Source of the DNA: CAIXSC01 sp046349855
GTDB lineage: Bacteria; Planctomycetota; Planctomycetia; Pirellulales; Pirellulaceae
Assembly: GCA_046349855.1 (NCBI GenBank)
Contig: JAXMBM010000006.1
Span: 1 to 64,000, forward strand
Direction of reading: 5' to 3'
DNA: 64,000 bases
Shown here one piece after another: positions 37,393-45,468 of this stretch. The position numbers and the translations under genes were made by a program. The notes beneath the pieces are model-generated. The model was not told where the DNA came from and did no database searches. It saw only the letters and a list, made by a program, of their open reading frames with translations. The stretch's first letter is position 1, and each line of letters opens with the position of its first letter.

Positions 37393-39408
37393 ATGTTGGA
37401 CAGCCTGCGTCGTTGGTGGCAAGTGCAGACGGGTGAGGAGGAAACCCCTTTCGATGGCGATTCGCCGGCGTTCTTTGCCAGCTTCGTCGTCCATGTCGCG
37501 CTGATGCTCGTCCTGGCGTTCATTCCGATCCTGCGCGAACAGAAGCAGGTTTCGCTGGTCATCACGGCTCCGCCGGCGGAAGAGTCGCTGGATGAGTTGG
37601 AGCTGCCGAAAGAGGTGGTTTTCAGCGAACTCCCCCACGACAAGGTCGGGGCGAACAGCGAGAACGGCGAAGAAGTTGCGTTGTCGCAGGCGCCGACGGT
37701 GTCCGAGGTGTTCTCCGAGATCCCGACGCCGACCGAACTGACTCCGACCACGGAATTCAGCGATATTGCGGCCAACGTCATCTTCGAAAATCCGGTGGGG
37801 CTCACCCATAACTCGAATCTGGCCGTCAAAGGGGCCATGGGAAGTGGCGAGACGGGAGCCGAGGGAGCGGTTGACCGTATCACATTGGAAATCCTGCGTT
37901 CGCTCGAAGAACGCAAGACGCTGGTGGTATGGTTGTTCGATCAAACGGCCAGTCTGCGCAAGCAGCGTCAGGCCATCCACGATCGCCTGGAACGGATCTA
38001 CGAAGAACTGGGCGTGCTCGAGGCTGCTGGGAACGATGCGTTCAAGCGCCACAAGGACAAGCCGCTGCTGACCTCGGTGGTCTCGTTCGGCGACAAGGTC
38101 GATCTACGGACGAAGGAGCCCACGGACAATCTGGCCGAAATCAAGAGTGCGATTCTCGATATGTCGGAGGACAATTCGGGAGTCGAGCGGGTGTTTTCCG
38201 CGGTTTATCTGTCGGCGGAGAAGTTCAAGTATTACCGGATTCCCGAGGACAGTTCGTCTGAACCGGAACGGAACGTGATGTTCATCGTGTTCACCGATGA
38301 GGCTGGCTCGGACCAGGAAGGCCTGGAAAAGACGGTCAAGATCTGCCGGCGGTATGAAATGCCGGTCTACGTGATCGGTGTGCCGGCGCCGTTTGGTCGA
38401 AAAGAGACGCTGGTGAAGTGGGTGGACCCCGATCCGATGTTTGACCAGGCGCCGCAGTGGGGCGAAGTCGAACAGGGGCCGGAGTCGTTCCTGCCGGAAC
38501 GAATCAAGTTGAATTTCTCCGGTGCCAAGGAAGACGATGCCCCGATTGATTCAGGATTCGGCCCCTACGCCCTCACCCGTCTGTGCTACGAAACCGGCGG
38601 GATCTACTTTGCCGTGCACCCCAACCGCAATGTAAACCGAGCGGTCAAGCGGGGCGAGATCGATACGTTTTCCGCCCACCTCGAGCATTTCTTCGATCCC
38701 GAGGTCATGCGCAAGTACCGGCCGGATTATGTTTCGCCCGAAGAGTACCGGCGGCGTGTGACCAGCAACAAGGCACGAGCTGCCCTGCTGGAAGCCGCCC
38801 GTCAGTCGTGGATCACTCCGATGGAGTCCCCCACGCTGCGGTTCGTGAAACGTAGTGAACCCGAACTGGCGACGGCCCTGACTGAGGCCCAGAAAGACGC
38901 GGCCAAGCTGGAACCAAAGATCGAGGCTCTGTACCAGATCCTGAAACTCGGCGAAGCCGACCGGGAAAAGGAAACCTCGTTGCGGTGGCAGGCCGGATTT
39001 GATCTGGCGATGGGGCGAGTGCTCGCGGTCAAGGTGCGGACGGAAGCGTTCAACGCGATGCTCGCTCAGGCCAAACGCGGACTCAAGTTCAAGGACGAAA
39101 AGAGCAACACCTGGGTGCTGCAACCGGCGGATGAGATCACGGTCGGCAGCCAGTTGGAGAAGCTGGCAACGCGGGCTCGGATGTACCTGGAACGGGTCGT
39201 GGCCGAGCACCCGGGAACGCCGTGGGCTCTGCTGGCCGAACGGGAACTCAAGGACAAGCTCGGTTGGAAGTGGGTCGAAGAGTTCACCGACCTGAGCCCC
39301 CCGGAGCGGGAAGGTGTGGGCAACAACAACGCCCCGGCGCCGGCCAACGACAAGGCGAAGATGCTCAAGAAAGCCGGCCCGCCGAAGCGTCCCATACCCA
39401 AGCTGTAG
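37393..39408 (+). CDS. membrane-anchored von Willebrand A domain protein
   Basis: A 671-residue protein with a basic N-terminus, one membrane helix (about 27-47, 'FFASFVVHVALMLVLAFIPI'), an acidic Pro/Glu linker (55-130), a vWA-like domain (about 170-400) and a helical C-terminal half (450-640). The metal-site motif reads 'FDQTAS', a DxTxS variant of DxSxS, and a later 'VFTDEAGSD' fits the third metal-site loop. Such proteins are common in planctomycetes and probably assemble or sense partners outside the membrane; no function is established. The C-terminus is rich in Lys and Pro. Ribosome site GGGAGG precedes the ATG. It converges on the flavoprotein gene across a hairpin. Confidence 0.8.
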   Translation: MLDSLRRWWQVQTGEEETPFDGDSPAFFASFVVHVALMLVLAFIPILREQKQVSLVITAPPAEESLDELELPKEVVFSELPHDKVGANSENGEEVALSQAPTVSEVFSEIPTPTELTPTTEFSDIAANVIFENPVGLTHNSNLAVKGAMGSGETGAEGAVDRITLEILRSLEERKTLVVWLFDQTASLRKQRQAIHDRLERIYEELGVLEAAGNDAFKRHKDKPLLTSVVSFGDKVDLRTKEPTDNLAEIKSAILDMSEDNSGVERVFSAVYLSAEKFKYYRIPEDSSSEPERNVMFIVFTDEAGSDQEGLEKTVKICRRYEMPVYVIGVPAPFGRKETLVKWVDPDPMFDQAPQWGEVEQGPESFLPERIKLNFSGAKEDDAPIDSGFGPYALTRLCYETGGIYFAVHPNRNVNRAVKRGEIDTFSAHLEHFFDPEVMRKYRPDYVSPEEYRRRVTSNKARAALLEAARQSWITPMESPTLRFVKRSEPELATALTEAQKDAAKLEPKIEALYQILKLGEADREKETSLRWQAGFDLAMGRVLAVKVRTEAFNAMLAQAKRGLKFKDEKSNTWVLQPADEITVGSQLEKLATRARMYLERVVAEHPGTPWALLAERELKDKLGWKWVEEFTDLSPPEREGVGNNNAPAPANDKAKMLKKAGPPKRPIPKL

Positions 39409-39505
39409 TCAACGGCAGGGAGCTCTACTACAGGCCCCCTCAGGCCGATCTTTCCGGCAGAAACTCACCGGCAGAGCGCCTCACACAGGGCCTCTGCCTG
39501 CCACA

Positions 39506-39526
39506 CCCGGGGCGCGTCGCGCCCCG
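39506..39526. terminator. GC-rich hairpin between convergent genes
   Basis: CCGGGGCGCG and CGCGCCCCGG flank one T, a 10-bp perfect stem nominally (about 8 bp with a usable loop), between the vWA gene and the convergent flavoprotein gene. No T tract follows on either strand, so it may slow rather than fully stop transcription. Confidence 0.5.
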
Positions 39527-39544
39527 GAGTCGTTTCGGGCGGGG

Positions 39545-40735
39545 TCAGCGCGGGAGGCGGACTGCGCCGGCGTACAGATCCAGACTCGGGCGATCACCGA
39601 GCAGCGCGAACAGCCGGCGGATCTGATCGAGCCCCTGCCGGTAGCCCAACGGGGAGAGCCGGCCGCCCGACTTGGCCCCGATCACGTGATAGTGAGGCTC
39701 GGGGAGTACTCCGCCGGCAGGCGTGGCTCCGGTGGTATGAAAGGCATCGGTCGTCAGCAGGGGCCCGCTCGTACCAATCTGCCGTCCCGCCAGATCCACG
39801 GGGACATGCAGTTCCTCGAACAGGCAAGTATCGGGGCGATATCCGACGAGTGCCAGCAGGCGATCGCCGACGAGGGGCCCCGCATGTTGGCCGACCAGTT
39901 CCAGTTCCCAGCCACCCGAGGCAATATGCGGCGCGAGGGCCTGGACCGCAGTTCCTCCATAGACGGTAACGCTGGCGGTCGGTTCCACATCGGTCTCAGG
40001 CAGAGCTCGGCGCACCCAGGTGACGCGCGTCGCCCCCGATCCGCTCGCCAATGACGCGAGCCAGGCGACTGCTTGATGCGCCAGCTCGCCATCTCCCACC
40101 ACGATGGTGTGCCGGTCGAGATAGGTGGCACGAGCAGTTCCCAGGAGATCGGGCAGGTAGGAGATCAGCGGATTGTCCTGACGCAGGCGCGCGGCCCGCT
40201 CGCCGCGCGCAGGAATACCACCTTCCCCCAGGAAGTTCGGCGTCCCATAGGTCCCTGTGGCGTCGATCACGCCGTCGGCTTCGACAATCTGCTCCTGCCC
40301 CTGAGCGTCGGAGGTCAGCAGCCGCAGGGAATAGTCGCCACGAACTTCGTCGTCGGCGCACTCCCCTTTGAGAAACCCGGAGCGCCCCACGGCGATGACC
40401 GCCGTGTGCAGACGCAGCTGATCGGCCAGCAGGTCGGTGCTGGCGAGCGGTTCCAGATAACGCTCGATCCATTGCCCGGTGGTGAGCCGGTCGTGGGGGG
40501 CCGGAGGGTGAAAGTTCTCGTCCTGGGCGGCGAGCGCGGCGAGCCCCAGCGGCGAACTGTAATCGGCGAACGGGCCGGGAAGTTGCAGATGCGGCGTGCG
40601 GCGGAGGTTTTCGGCCAACCGACCCTGTTCGAAGATCTCGACGTCGTAGCCCAGAAATCGCGCGTAGAGTGCGGCTTCGAGTCCGATGGGGCCGGCGCCG
40701 AGGATGACAAGTCGAGCCGGAGTATCGATGGCCAT
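39545..40735 (-). CDS. FAD/NAD(P)-dependent oxidoreductase, substrate unknown
   Basis: A 396-residue flavoprotein of the pyridine-nucleotide-disulfide/thioredoxin-reductase-like fold. The FAD-binding site is at the N-terminus ('LVILGAGPIGLEAALYARFL', GxGxxG, acidic end 'VEIFEQ'), a second dinucleotide region is at about 210-240 ('TIVVGDGELAHQAVAWLASL'), and a terminal FAD motif 'LLALVGYRPDTCLFEEL' is near 310. No CxxC redox-active pair is visible, so it is not a classical thioredoxin reductase. It is third in an apparent glutaredoxin-thiO-flavoprotein operon, 43 bp after thiO. Its substrate may be linked to amine oxidation or sulfur carrier chemistry, but that is inferred from position only. 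Confidence 0.78.
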   Translation of the reverse strand: MAIDTPARLVILGAGPIGLEAALYARFLGYDVEIFEQGRLAENLRRTPHLQLPGPFADYSSPLGLAALAAQDENFHPPAPHDRLTTGQWIERYLEPLASTDLLADQLRLHTAVIAVGRSGFLKGECADDEVRGDYSLRLLTSDAQGQEQIVEADGVIDATGTYGTPNFLGEGGIPARGERAARLRQDNPLISYLPDLLGTARATYLDRHTIVVGDGELAHQAVAWLASLASGSGATRVTWVRRALPETDVEPTASVTVYGGTAVQALAPHIASGGWELELVGQHAGPLVGDRLLALVGYRPDTCLFEELHVPVDLAGRQIGTSGPLLTTDAFHTTGATPAGGVLPEPHYHVIGAKSGGRLSPLGYRQGLDQIRRLFALLGDRPSLDLYAGAVRLPR

Positions 40736-40778
40736 GGTGGTGACGGGATGCGAGGAGGGAAACGGCTGTCGAGTGGGT

Positions 40779-41894
40779 TCAGCCGCGCGAGACGCGAAAG
40801 GGACGCAGGTCGATCGAGGGGGTCTTGCCGGCGATCAGATCGGCCAGTACGACCGCCGTGCCGGGCGACAGGTAGAGTCCGCTGCGGAAGTGTCCTGCCG
40901 CGACAAAACCGTTGTCGAGTCCCGGGACGGCACCGAGATAAGGCAGGCCGTCGTAGACCCCGGGCCGCAATCCGGCCCAGGTACGCTCGATCACTGCGGA
41001 CTCGAGCGCGGGGACCAGTTCGCGGGCAAAGGCGACCAGACCGGCGATTTCATGGTCGGTGGTCTGCTTGTCGAAACCAGCTTCTTCCTCGGTGGAACCG
41101 ACAAGAACGTGCCCATCGTCCCGCGGCACGATGTAGCGGGGACCTTCGTTGAGGATATGTCGCAGCGGTGGTTGGGGAGTGGAGAACAGCACCATCTGGC
41201 CGCGAATCGGTACGATGCCAAGGGCGATGCCGAGCGGCTCCAGCAGCTTGGCCGTCCAGGCCCCCGCCGTGAAGCAGTACCGGTCGGCGGTCCAGGTTCC
41301 TTGAGGCGTTTCTGCGGCGGTGATGCGACCGTGCGCCGTCGGCAGATGCGTCACCGGGGCGTGCGCGACAATGTCGACGCCCCGTCGCTGGCAGGCGGCC
41401 GACAGGGCCGCCAGATGTCGCGGATTCCGCAGCTGAGCTTCGGCGGGGAGACGCAGGGCGTGGCGGATCCGACCCTGGTCAACGGCCGCTGCCAACTCGG
41501 GTTCCCAGCGGGAGATCTGGCGGATGTCGAGGCGTTCGACCGCGACCTGCTCGTCCTGCAACAGAGCGGCCAGTCCCTGGAGGGCCGCGGCCTCGCCGGG
41601 ACTGCGGGCCAGGTACAGTCCACCGCAGCGGCGAAAGCCCGTGTCGATCCCCGTTTCGGCGTACAGTTCCCGGGCCCAGACCTCGTGCAGGCGAAACGAG
41701 AGGCCGCGCAGTTGGTCCAGAGGATGCAGGGCCGTGTCGCTGTTGGCCGGGGGGAGGATTCCCGCGCCTGCCCAGGATGCTTCGCGACCGGGGGTGGATT
41801 GATCAAGAACGCGGACAGACCAGCCGTGCCGCGCCAGCTCGTAAGCCAGCGACAACCCCACGACCCCCCCACCGACAATCAGACAACTTTCCAT
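40779..41894 (-). CDS. thiO: glycine oxidase ThiO-like FAD enzyme
   Basis: DadA/ThiO-type amine oxidase of 371 residues. ThiO oxidises glycine to iminoglycine, which supplies the C2-N3 unit of the thiazole ring in aerobic thiamine synthesis. Seen: the N-terminal FAD motif 'LIVGGGVVGLSLAYELARHG', 'GREASWAGAGILPPA', 'FTAGAWTAKLLEPLGI', 'RGQMVLFS', and the family signature 'TWAGLRPGVYDGLPYLGAVP' with 'GHFRSGLYLSPGTA' near the end. The ATG at 41894 gives the FAD site directly at the N-terminus; the longer frame to 42020 is rejected. Other thi genes are not in the window. A related D-amino-acid oxidase function cannot be excluded. Confidence 0.85.
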   Translation of the reverse strand: MESCLIVGGGVVGLSLAYELARHGWSVRVLDQSTPGREASWAGAGILPPANSDTALHPLDQLRGLSFRLHEVWARELYAETGIDTGFRRCGGLYLARSPGEAAALQGLAALLQDEQVAVERLDIRQISRWEPELAAAVDQGRIRHALRLPAEAQLRNPRHLAALSAACQRRGVDIVAHAPVTHLPTAHGRITAAETPQGTWTADRYCFTAGAWTAKLLEPLGIALGIVPIRGQMVLFSTPQPPLRHILNEGPRYIVPRDDGHVLVGSTEEEAGFDKQTTDHEIAGLVAFARELVPALESAVIERTWAGLRPGVYDGLPYLGAVPGLDNGFVAAGHFRSGLYLSPGTAVVLADLIAGKTPSIDLRPFRVSRG

Positions 41895-41964
41895 GGCGTG
41901 CCTATGGTACCACGGAGCCTGGCTGCCGGGGTGCGGGCCAGACGATTCCTCGACCAGGGCGGCC

Positions 41965-42213
41965 TCAACCTCCCTGCGCCCCGCCGCGGCCGCGCAGTTC
42001 GCGCACCAGCAGGGTCTCATTCACCAGTCCGCGGAATCGTACGATGCCGTCGATGGCGATCACTGGAACCCAGTGGCCGAACTGTTCTTGCAGTGCCGGA
42101 TCGGTGTCGATGTCGATCAACTGCGGCTGAACTCCCAGGCGTTCGAGCAGTTTGTGTGCGTCTTCGCACAGGTGGCAACCGACGCGCGTGTACAGGACGA
42201 CGTTGTTCATCAT
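41965..42213 (-). CDS. small glutaredoxin-like thiol-disulfide protein
   Basis: An 82-residue thioredoxin-fold protein with the redox-active pair in 'YTRVGCHLCEDAHKLLERL' (Cys-His-Leu-Cys) and the cis-Pro segment 'WVPVIAIDG'. Length and motif fit the glutaredoxin-like DUF836 group. It probably acts as a cytoplasmic electron donor or disulfide reductase. It is first of three minus-strand genes (thiO 70 bp downstream, then a flavoprotein). Two adjacent Met codons at 42213 and 42210 are both possible starts. Confidence 0.85.
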   Translation of the reverse strand: MMNNVVLYTRVGCHLCEDAHKLLERLGVQPQLIDIDTDPALQEQFGHWVPVIAIDGIVRFRGLVNETLLVRELRGRGGAQGG

Positions 42214-42272
42214 GAGGCGGGAGTCAGAGGGGGAGTGGCGGGGCGATTCTGCCGGTTTTAACGGCGGATTGC

Positions 42273-42302
42273 TTTACGCTGAATTCCGCTCAGTGGTATG
42301 TT
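42273..42302 (+). promoter_or_regulatory. possible promoter of the Ser/Thr kinase gene
   Basis: TTTACG (42273-42278), 18 bp, TATGTT (42297-42302) in an AT-richer patch of the divergent spacer, about 140 bp before the kinase ATG. Match is moderate (3/6 and 4/6). Confidence 0.3.
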
Positions 42303-42444
42303 GCTCAAATACGTGCTAGTTTACAGCAAGGGGTTGCGCGGCGCGTCGGGTTCCCGCTTTTCTGCCGCGATGACCCTGAGATGAAACAGGGGCGGCGTGT
42401 CGCACGCCGTGGGGCACAGGAGGCCGGTAATTGCGGCCCCTCGC

Positions 42445-44472
42445 ATGGCCAAGCTGAGCGTCAAGAACTTCCTGGAACTGGTGCAACGGAGCGGACTCGT
42501 CCCGGAAGACGAGTTGCAGACTGCGTTGCGCCGTCTCGAAGAGTCCTCGCAGCCGTCCCCTCCCGAAGACGCGGTGGTGGTGGCCGAACAGTTGATCCAG
42601 CAGGGCCTGCTCACCCGCTGGCACTGTGACAAGCTGTTCGACCGGAAGTACAAGGGTTTCTTCCTGGGGAAGTACAAACTGCTGGGCCACCTGGGAACCG
42701 GGGGGATGAGCAGCGTGTACCTGGCTGAGCACTGCCTGATGCGGCAGCGTCGGGCGATCAAAGTGCTGCCGAAAAGCCGCGTTGCCGACTCTTCGTACTT
42801 GGCACGATTCCAGCGCGAAGCCCAGGTGACGGCCACCCTGCGACACCGCAACATCGTACGGGCCTACGACGTCGACAACGAAGGGGACACCCACTATCTG
42901 GTGATGGAGTACGTCGCGGGGAGCGATCTGAACTCCGTGGTCAAAGATCTGGCTCCGGAGTTCCTGGACTTTGCTACCGCCGCCGAATACATCGCTCAGG
43001 CTGCCGAGGGGCTGCAGCACGCCCACGAGAACAATCTGATCCACCGGGACGTCAAACCGGCCAATCTCCTGGTGGACGAAAAGGGAGTCGTCAAGATCCT
43101 CGATCTGGGGCTGGCCCTGATCTCGTCCGACGAAGCGGCCTCGCTGACGATTGCCCACAACGAAAATGTCCTGGGGACGGCCGACTATCTGGCCCCGGAA
43201 CAGGCTCTCAACAGCCACGACGTGGACGCGCGGGCCGACATCTACGCCCTGGGCTGTACGTTCTATTACCTGCTGACCGGCCATCCTCCCTTCCCCGAAG
43301 GATCGCTCGCTCAGCGGATCGCCAAGCATCAAACCCAGGTTCCGGCGGATATTCGGCTGGATCGCCCCGATTGCCCGCGCGAACTGGTCGAAATCGTCAG
43401 CCGGATGATGCAGAAACGCCGGGAGCGGCGCATTCAGACGGCCAGAGAAGTGGCCGAAAAGCTCCGCGCCTGGCTCGCCCAGCAAACGACGCCTGCAGCA
43501 CCACCCGCCTCGACCGCAGCGGCAGCTGCTGCCGCCAGCGAGGTCCCCGGTTCGGGAGCCTTGAAATCCGGCGGCTCCGACGTCGAGCCACGCGATCCAC
43601 CGGCGGCTCGACCCGCCGCCAGCGGTGGCAACGCCGGGGGAGCCGTTCTCCCGGTGGGAAGCGGCGGTGGGCGGGTCGCGGACAAGGGGTCGAATAAAGG
43701 GGCGAGCAAGGAGGCTGCCAAGTCGGGGCCCAAGGTGTACGCCGATACGGTGACCGATGGAGGGTCGCCGACGCTCGATGTGCCGCCTCCCCGCCCGGTG
43801 CTGACCGTTCCTGCCACGCCCACTCAGCCCGCCCACTCGGCCACCACGCCGCGCCCAGCAGCGGCCACGGGAAATGCCGCGGGCACAGGAGGTGGGAGTG
43901 GCGCGGCGAAAGCTCCGGCGAGTCGCCCGGCCACGACCGCCACGGCCGGTTCCGCACGGCACGCCGGGACGGGAAGCGACCCTCGCTCCATGTCAGGCGA
44001 CGAGGGACGCACCGATTCCGCAAAGGCCTCGCGCCCCGTTTCAACGGCGGCCAATCCCCGCGGCGCCGCCACGCCAGTGAAACGCCCCGAGGATGGGGAA
44101 CGGCCACAGGCGGAACTGTCAGTGAGGGAACCGCCACAGACGGAACCGCCAGCGAGGGAAACGCGAGAGGCAGAGGCAGAGACACAGGAAACGGGGGCAC
44201 AGGAAGCCGAACCGGTTGCCTGGCAGCTCCCAGTGAGTGCCCCCACGTTGCGCGGACGTCCCGCAGCCGCACGGCCGCGCGAAGCGGCACGCCCCGGGTT
44301 GAGTCGCCAGAAGAAACTCTGGATTGGTCTGGGGATTGCCGGAGTGGTGGTGTTGATGGGGATTGTCGCCACGCTGTTGGCAACTCGCGGTGGATCTTCT
44401 TCCGGTGCGTCCTCGCGCTCCGGCTATCGTGATACGAGCCAGTGGGTGCCGGAGTACGTGCCCCGCGTCTGA
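42445..44472 (+). CDS. transmembrane Ser/Thr protein kinase (PknB-like)
   Basis: A Hanks-type kinase of 675 residues. An N-terminal helical region (1-70) precedes the kinase domain (about 75-340): 'LGTGGMSSVYLAEH' P-loop, Lys in 'RAIKVLP', 'HRDVKPANLLVD' catalytic loop, 'DLGLALIS' in place of DFG, and 'GTADYLAPEQALNSHD'. All catalytic residues are present. Then follow about 270 residues of Ala/Pro/Ser/Gly low complexity with short Glu-rich repeats (about 44095-44215), one membrane helix ('LWIGLGIAGVVVLMGIVATL') and about 25 residues outside. There is no extracellular sensor domain, unlike PASTA kinases, so signal input is probably through partners. The ATG at 42445 is chosen over 42397 because the conserved 'MAKLSVKNFL' start follows it. 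Confidence 0.92.
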   Translation: MAKLSVKNFLELVQRSGLVPEDELQTALRRLEESSQPSPPEDAVVVAEQLIQQGLLTRWHCDKLFDRKYKGFFLGKYKLLGHLGTGGMSSVYLAEHCLMRQRRAIKVLPKSRVADSSYLARFQREAQVTATLRHRNIVRAYDVDNEGDTHYLVMEYVAGSDLNSVVKDLAPEFLDFATAAEYIAQAAEGLQHAHENNLIHRDVKPANLLVDEKGVVKILDLGLALISSDEAASLTIAHNENVLGTADYLAPEQALNSHDVDARADIYALGCTFYYLLTGHPPFPEGSLAQRIAKHQTQVPADIRLDRPDCPRELVEIVSRMMQKRRERRIQTAREVAEKLRAWLAQQTTPAAPPASTAAAAAAASEVPGSGALKSGGSDVEPRDPPAARPAASGGNAGGAVLPVGSGGGRVADKGSNKGASKEAAKSGPKVYADTVTDGGSPTLDVPPPRPVLTVPATPTQPAHSATTPRPAAATGNAAGTGGGSGAAKAPASRPATTATAGSARHAGTGSDPRSMSGDEGRTDSAKASRPVSTAANPRGAATPVKRPEDGERPQAELSVREPPQTEPPARETREAEAETQETGAQEAEPVAWQLPVSAPTLRGRPAAARPREAARPGLSRQKKLWIGLGIAGVVVLMGIVATLLATRGGSSSGASSRSGYRDTSQWVPEYVPRV

Positions 44473-44638
44473 GTTGGCTCGTGCGATCACACAATCGGGT
44501 CGCGCCGGTGCTGTCAGAGCGCATGGGCGCCCATCGTTGGACAGACCGTCGAGGCGGTCTGGAAAGCTCGGATGTCCCCCGAATGGGGTGAAAAATATCG
44601 TTTTAAAGTGTTGCAGATTAGCTACTTAGGGCGTTCAC

Positions 44639-44668
44639 TTGAATTTTCAGTCGCTCCGTTCCTAGCAT
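44639..44668 (+). promoter_or_regulatory. possible promoter of the HELGH-protein gene
   Basis: TTGAAT (44639-44644), 18 bp, TAGCAT (44663-44668) in an unusually AT-rich part of the 282-bp spacer, about 85 bp before the next start codon. Each hexamer matches consensus at four positions. Confidence 0.4.
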
Positions 44669-44754
44669 GAAACACAGAGTCGAGGGTCAACTTCGACTGT
44701 CGGTGATTCAGTAGCAAGTCAACTGCCTCGGGCAGATGTCAGGGAAACGAAGCG

Positions 44755-45447
44755 ATGATGTACCGACCTCAACAACGCGTGAAGGTTCGACCCACGATGC
44801 GCCGCAATTCGGTGGTGGCAGCGCGGGCCGCACGATTCTTGACTCCAGCGGGCAAGCGCGCCGCGGGGGCTGATTCCCGTCGCTCGGGCGAAGTCATGCC
44901 ACCGGAGAAATGGCATGAACCGTCGGATGAGCCCGTACAGGACTTCCGGATCATCGTTGATCCGCCGGGTAAAGGCTATCGCCACGTGCTGACGCCGGAG
45001 GACATTCGCGAGCGGCTGGCTCAGTTTCCCGCGCAGGTGCTGGCCGGTCTGGAAGTGGTCCATCTGAGTGCGATGACGCGGAAGAAGAAGGCTCTTCCCT
45101 GCTATGGGATGCAGTGGGGAAGTGCCATCTATCTGTATCCGGTCGAGGAGACGCGGATTGAGACCTTCCGACGACCGCCGCGGCCGGCCCAGCTGATCGA
45201 GGCTCGGATGTATGGCGGGTGCTGGCGGCAGCAGGGACGCGTCTGGCAACTGGTGTGGACGGAGGAGGCGATCCGCGACTATTACCTCAACAACATCCTG
45301 ATCCACGAGCTGGGGCATCTGGTCGACCAGCGAAACTCGTCGTACGTCGACCGGGAACGCTATGCCGAGTGGTTCGCGATTGCCCATGGCTACCTCCCCA
45401 CGCGACCCGAGCGGGCCGCTGGGGGGCAGCTGTCACGTCACGACTGA
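44755..45447 (+). CDS. small HELGH putative metalloprotease
   Basis: A 230-residue protein with no signal peptide and a basic, Arg-rich N-terminus. Its C-terminal third carries a zinc-site motif 'ILIHELGHLVDQRNS' (His184, Glu185, His188) and, 17 residues on, 'YAEWFAIAHG', whose Glu205 is a candidate third ligand as in gluzincins. A strand-rich middle ('SAIYLYPVEETRI', 'RVWQLVWTEEAIRDYYLNNI') precedes it. I do not recognise a named family. It may be a minimal zincin with a specific intracellular substrate, or a zinc protein without protease activity. Double ATG start preceded by AGGGAAACG. It converges with the cytochrome gene. Confidence 0.7.
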   Translation: MMYRPQQRVKVRPTMRRNSVVAARAARFLTPAGKRAAGADSRRSGEVMPPEKWHEPSDEPVQDFRIIVDPPGKGYRHVLTPEDIRERLAQFPAQVLAGLEVVHLSAMTRKKKALPCYGMQWGSAIYLYPVEETRIETFRRPPRPAQLIEARMYGGCWRQQGRVWQLVWTEEAIRDYYLNNILIHELGHLVDQRNSSYVDRERYAEWFAIAHGYLPTRPERAAGGQLSRHD

Positions 45448-45468
45448 GGGGGCGGCCGAGCCGACGAC

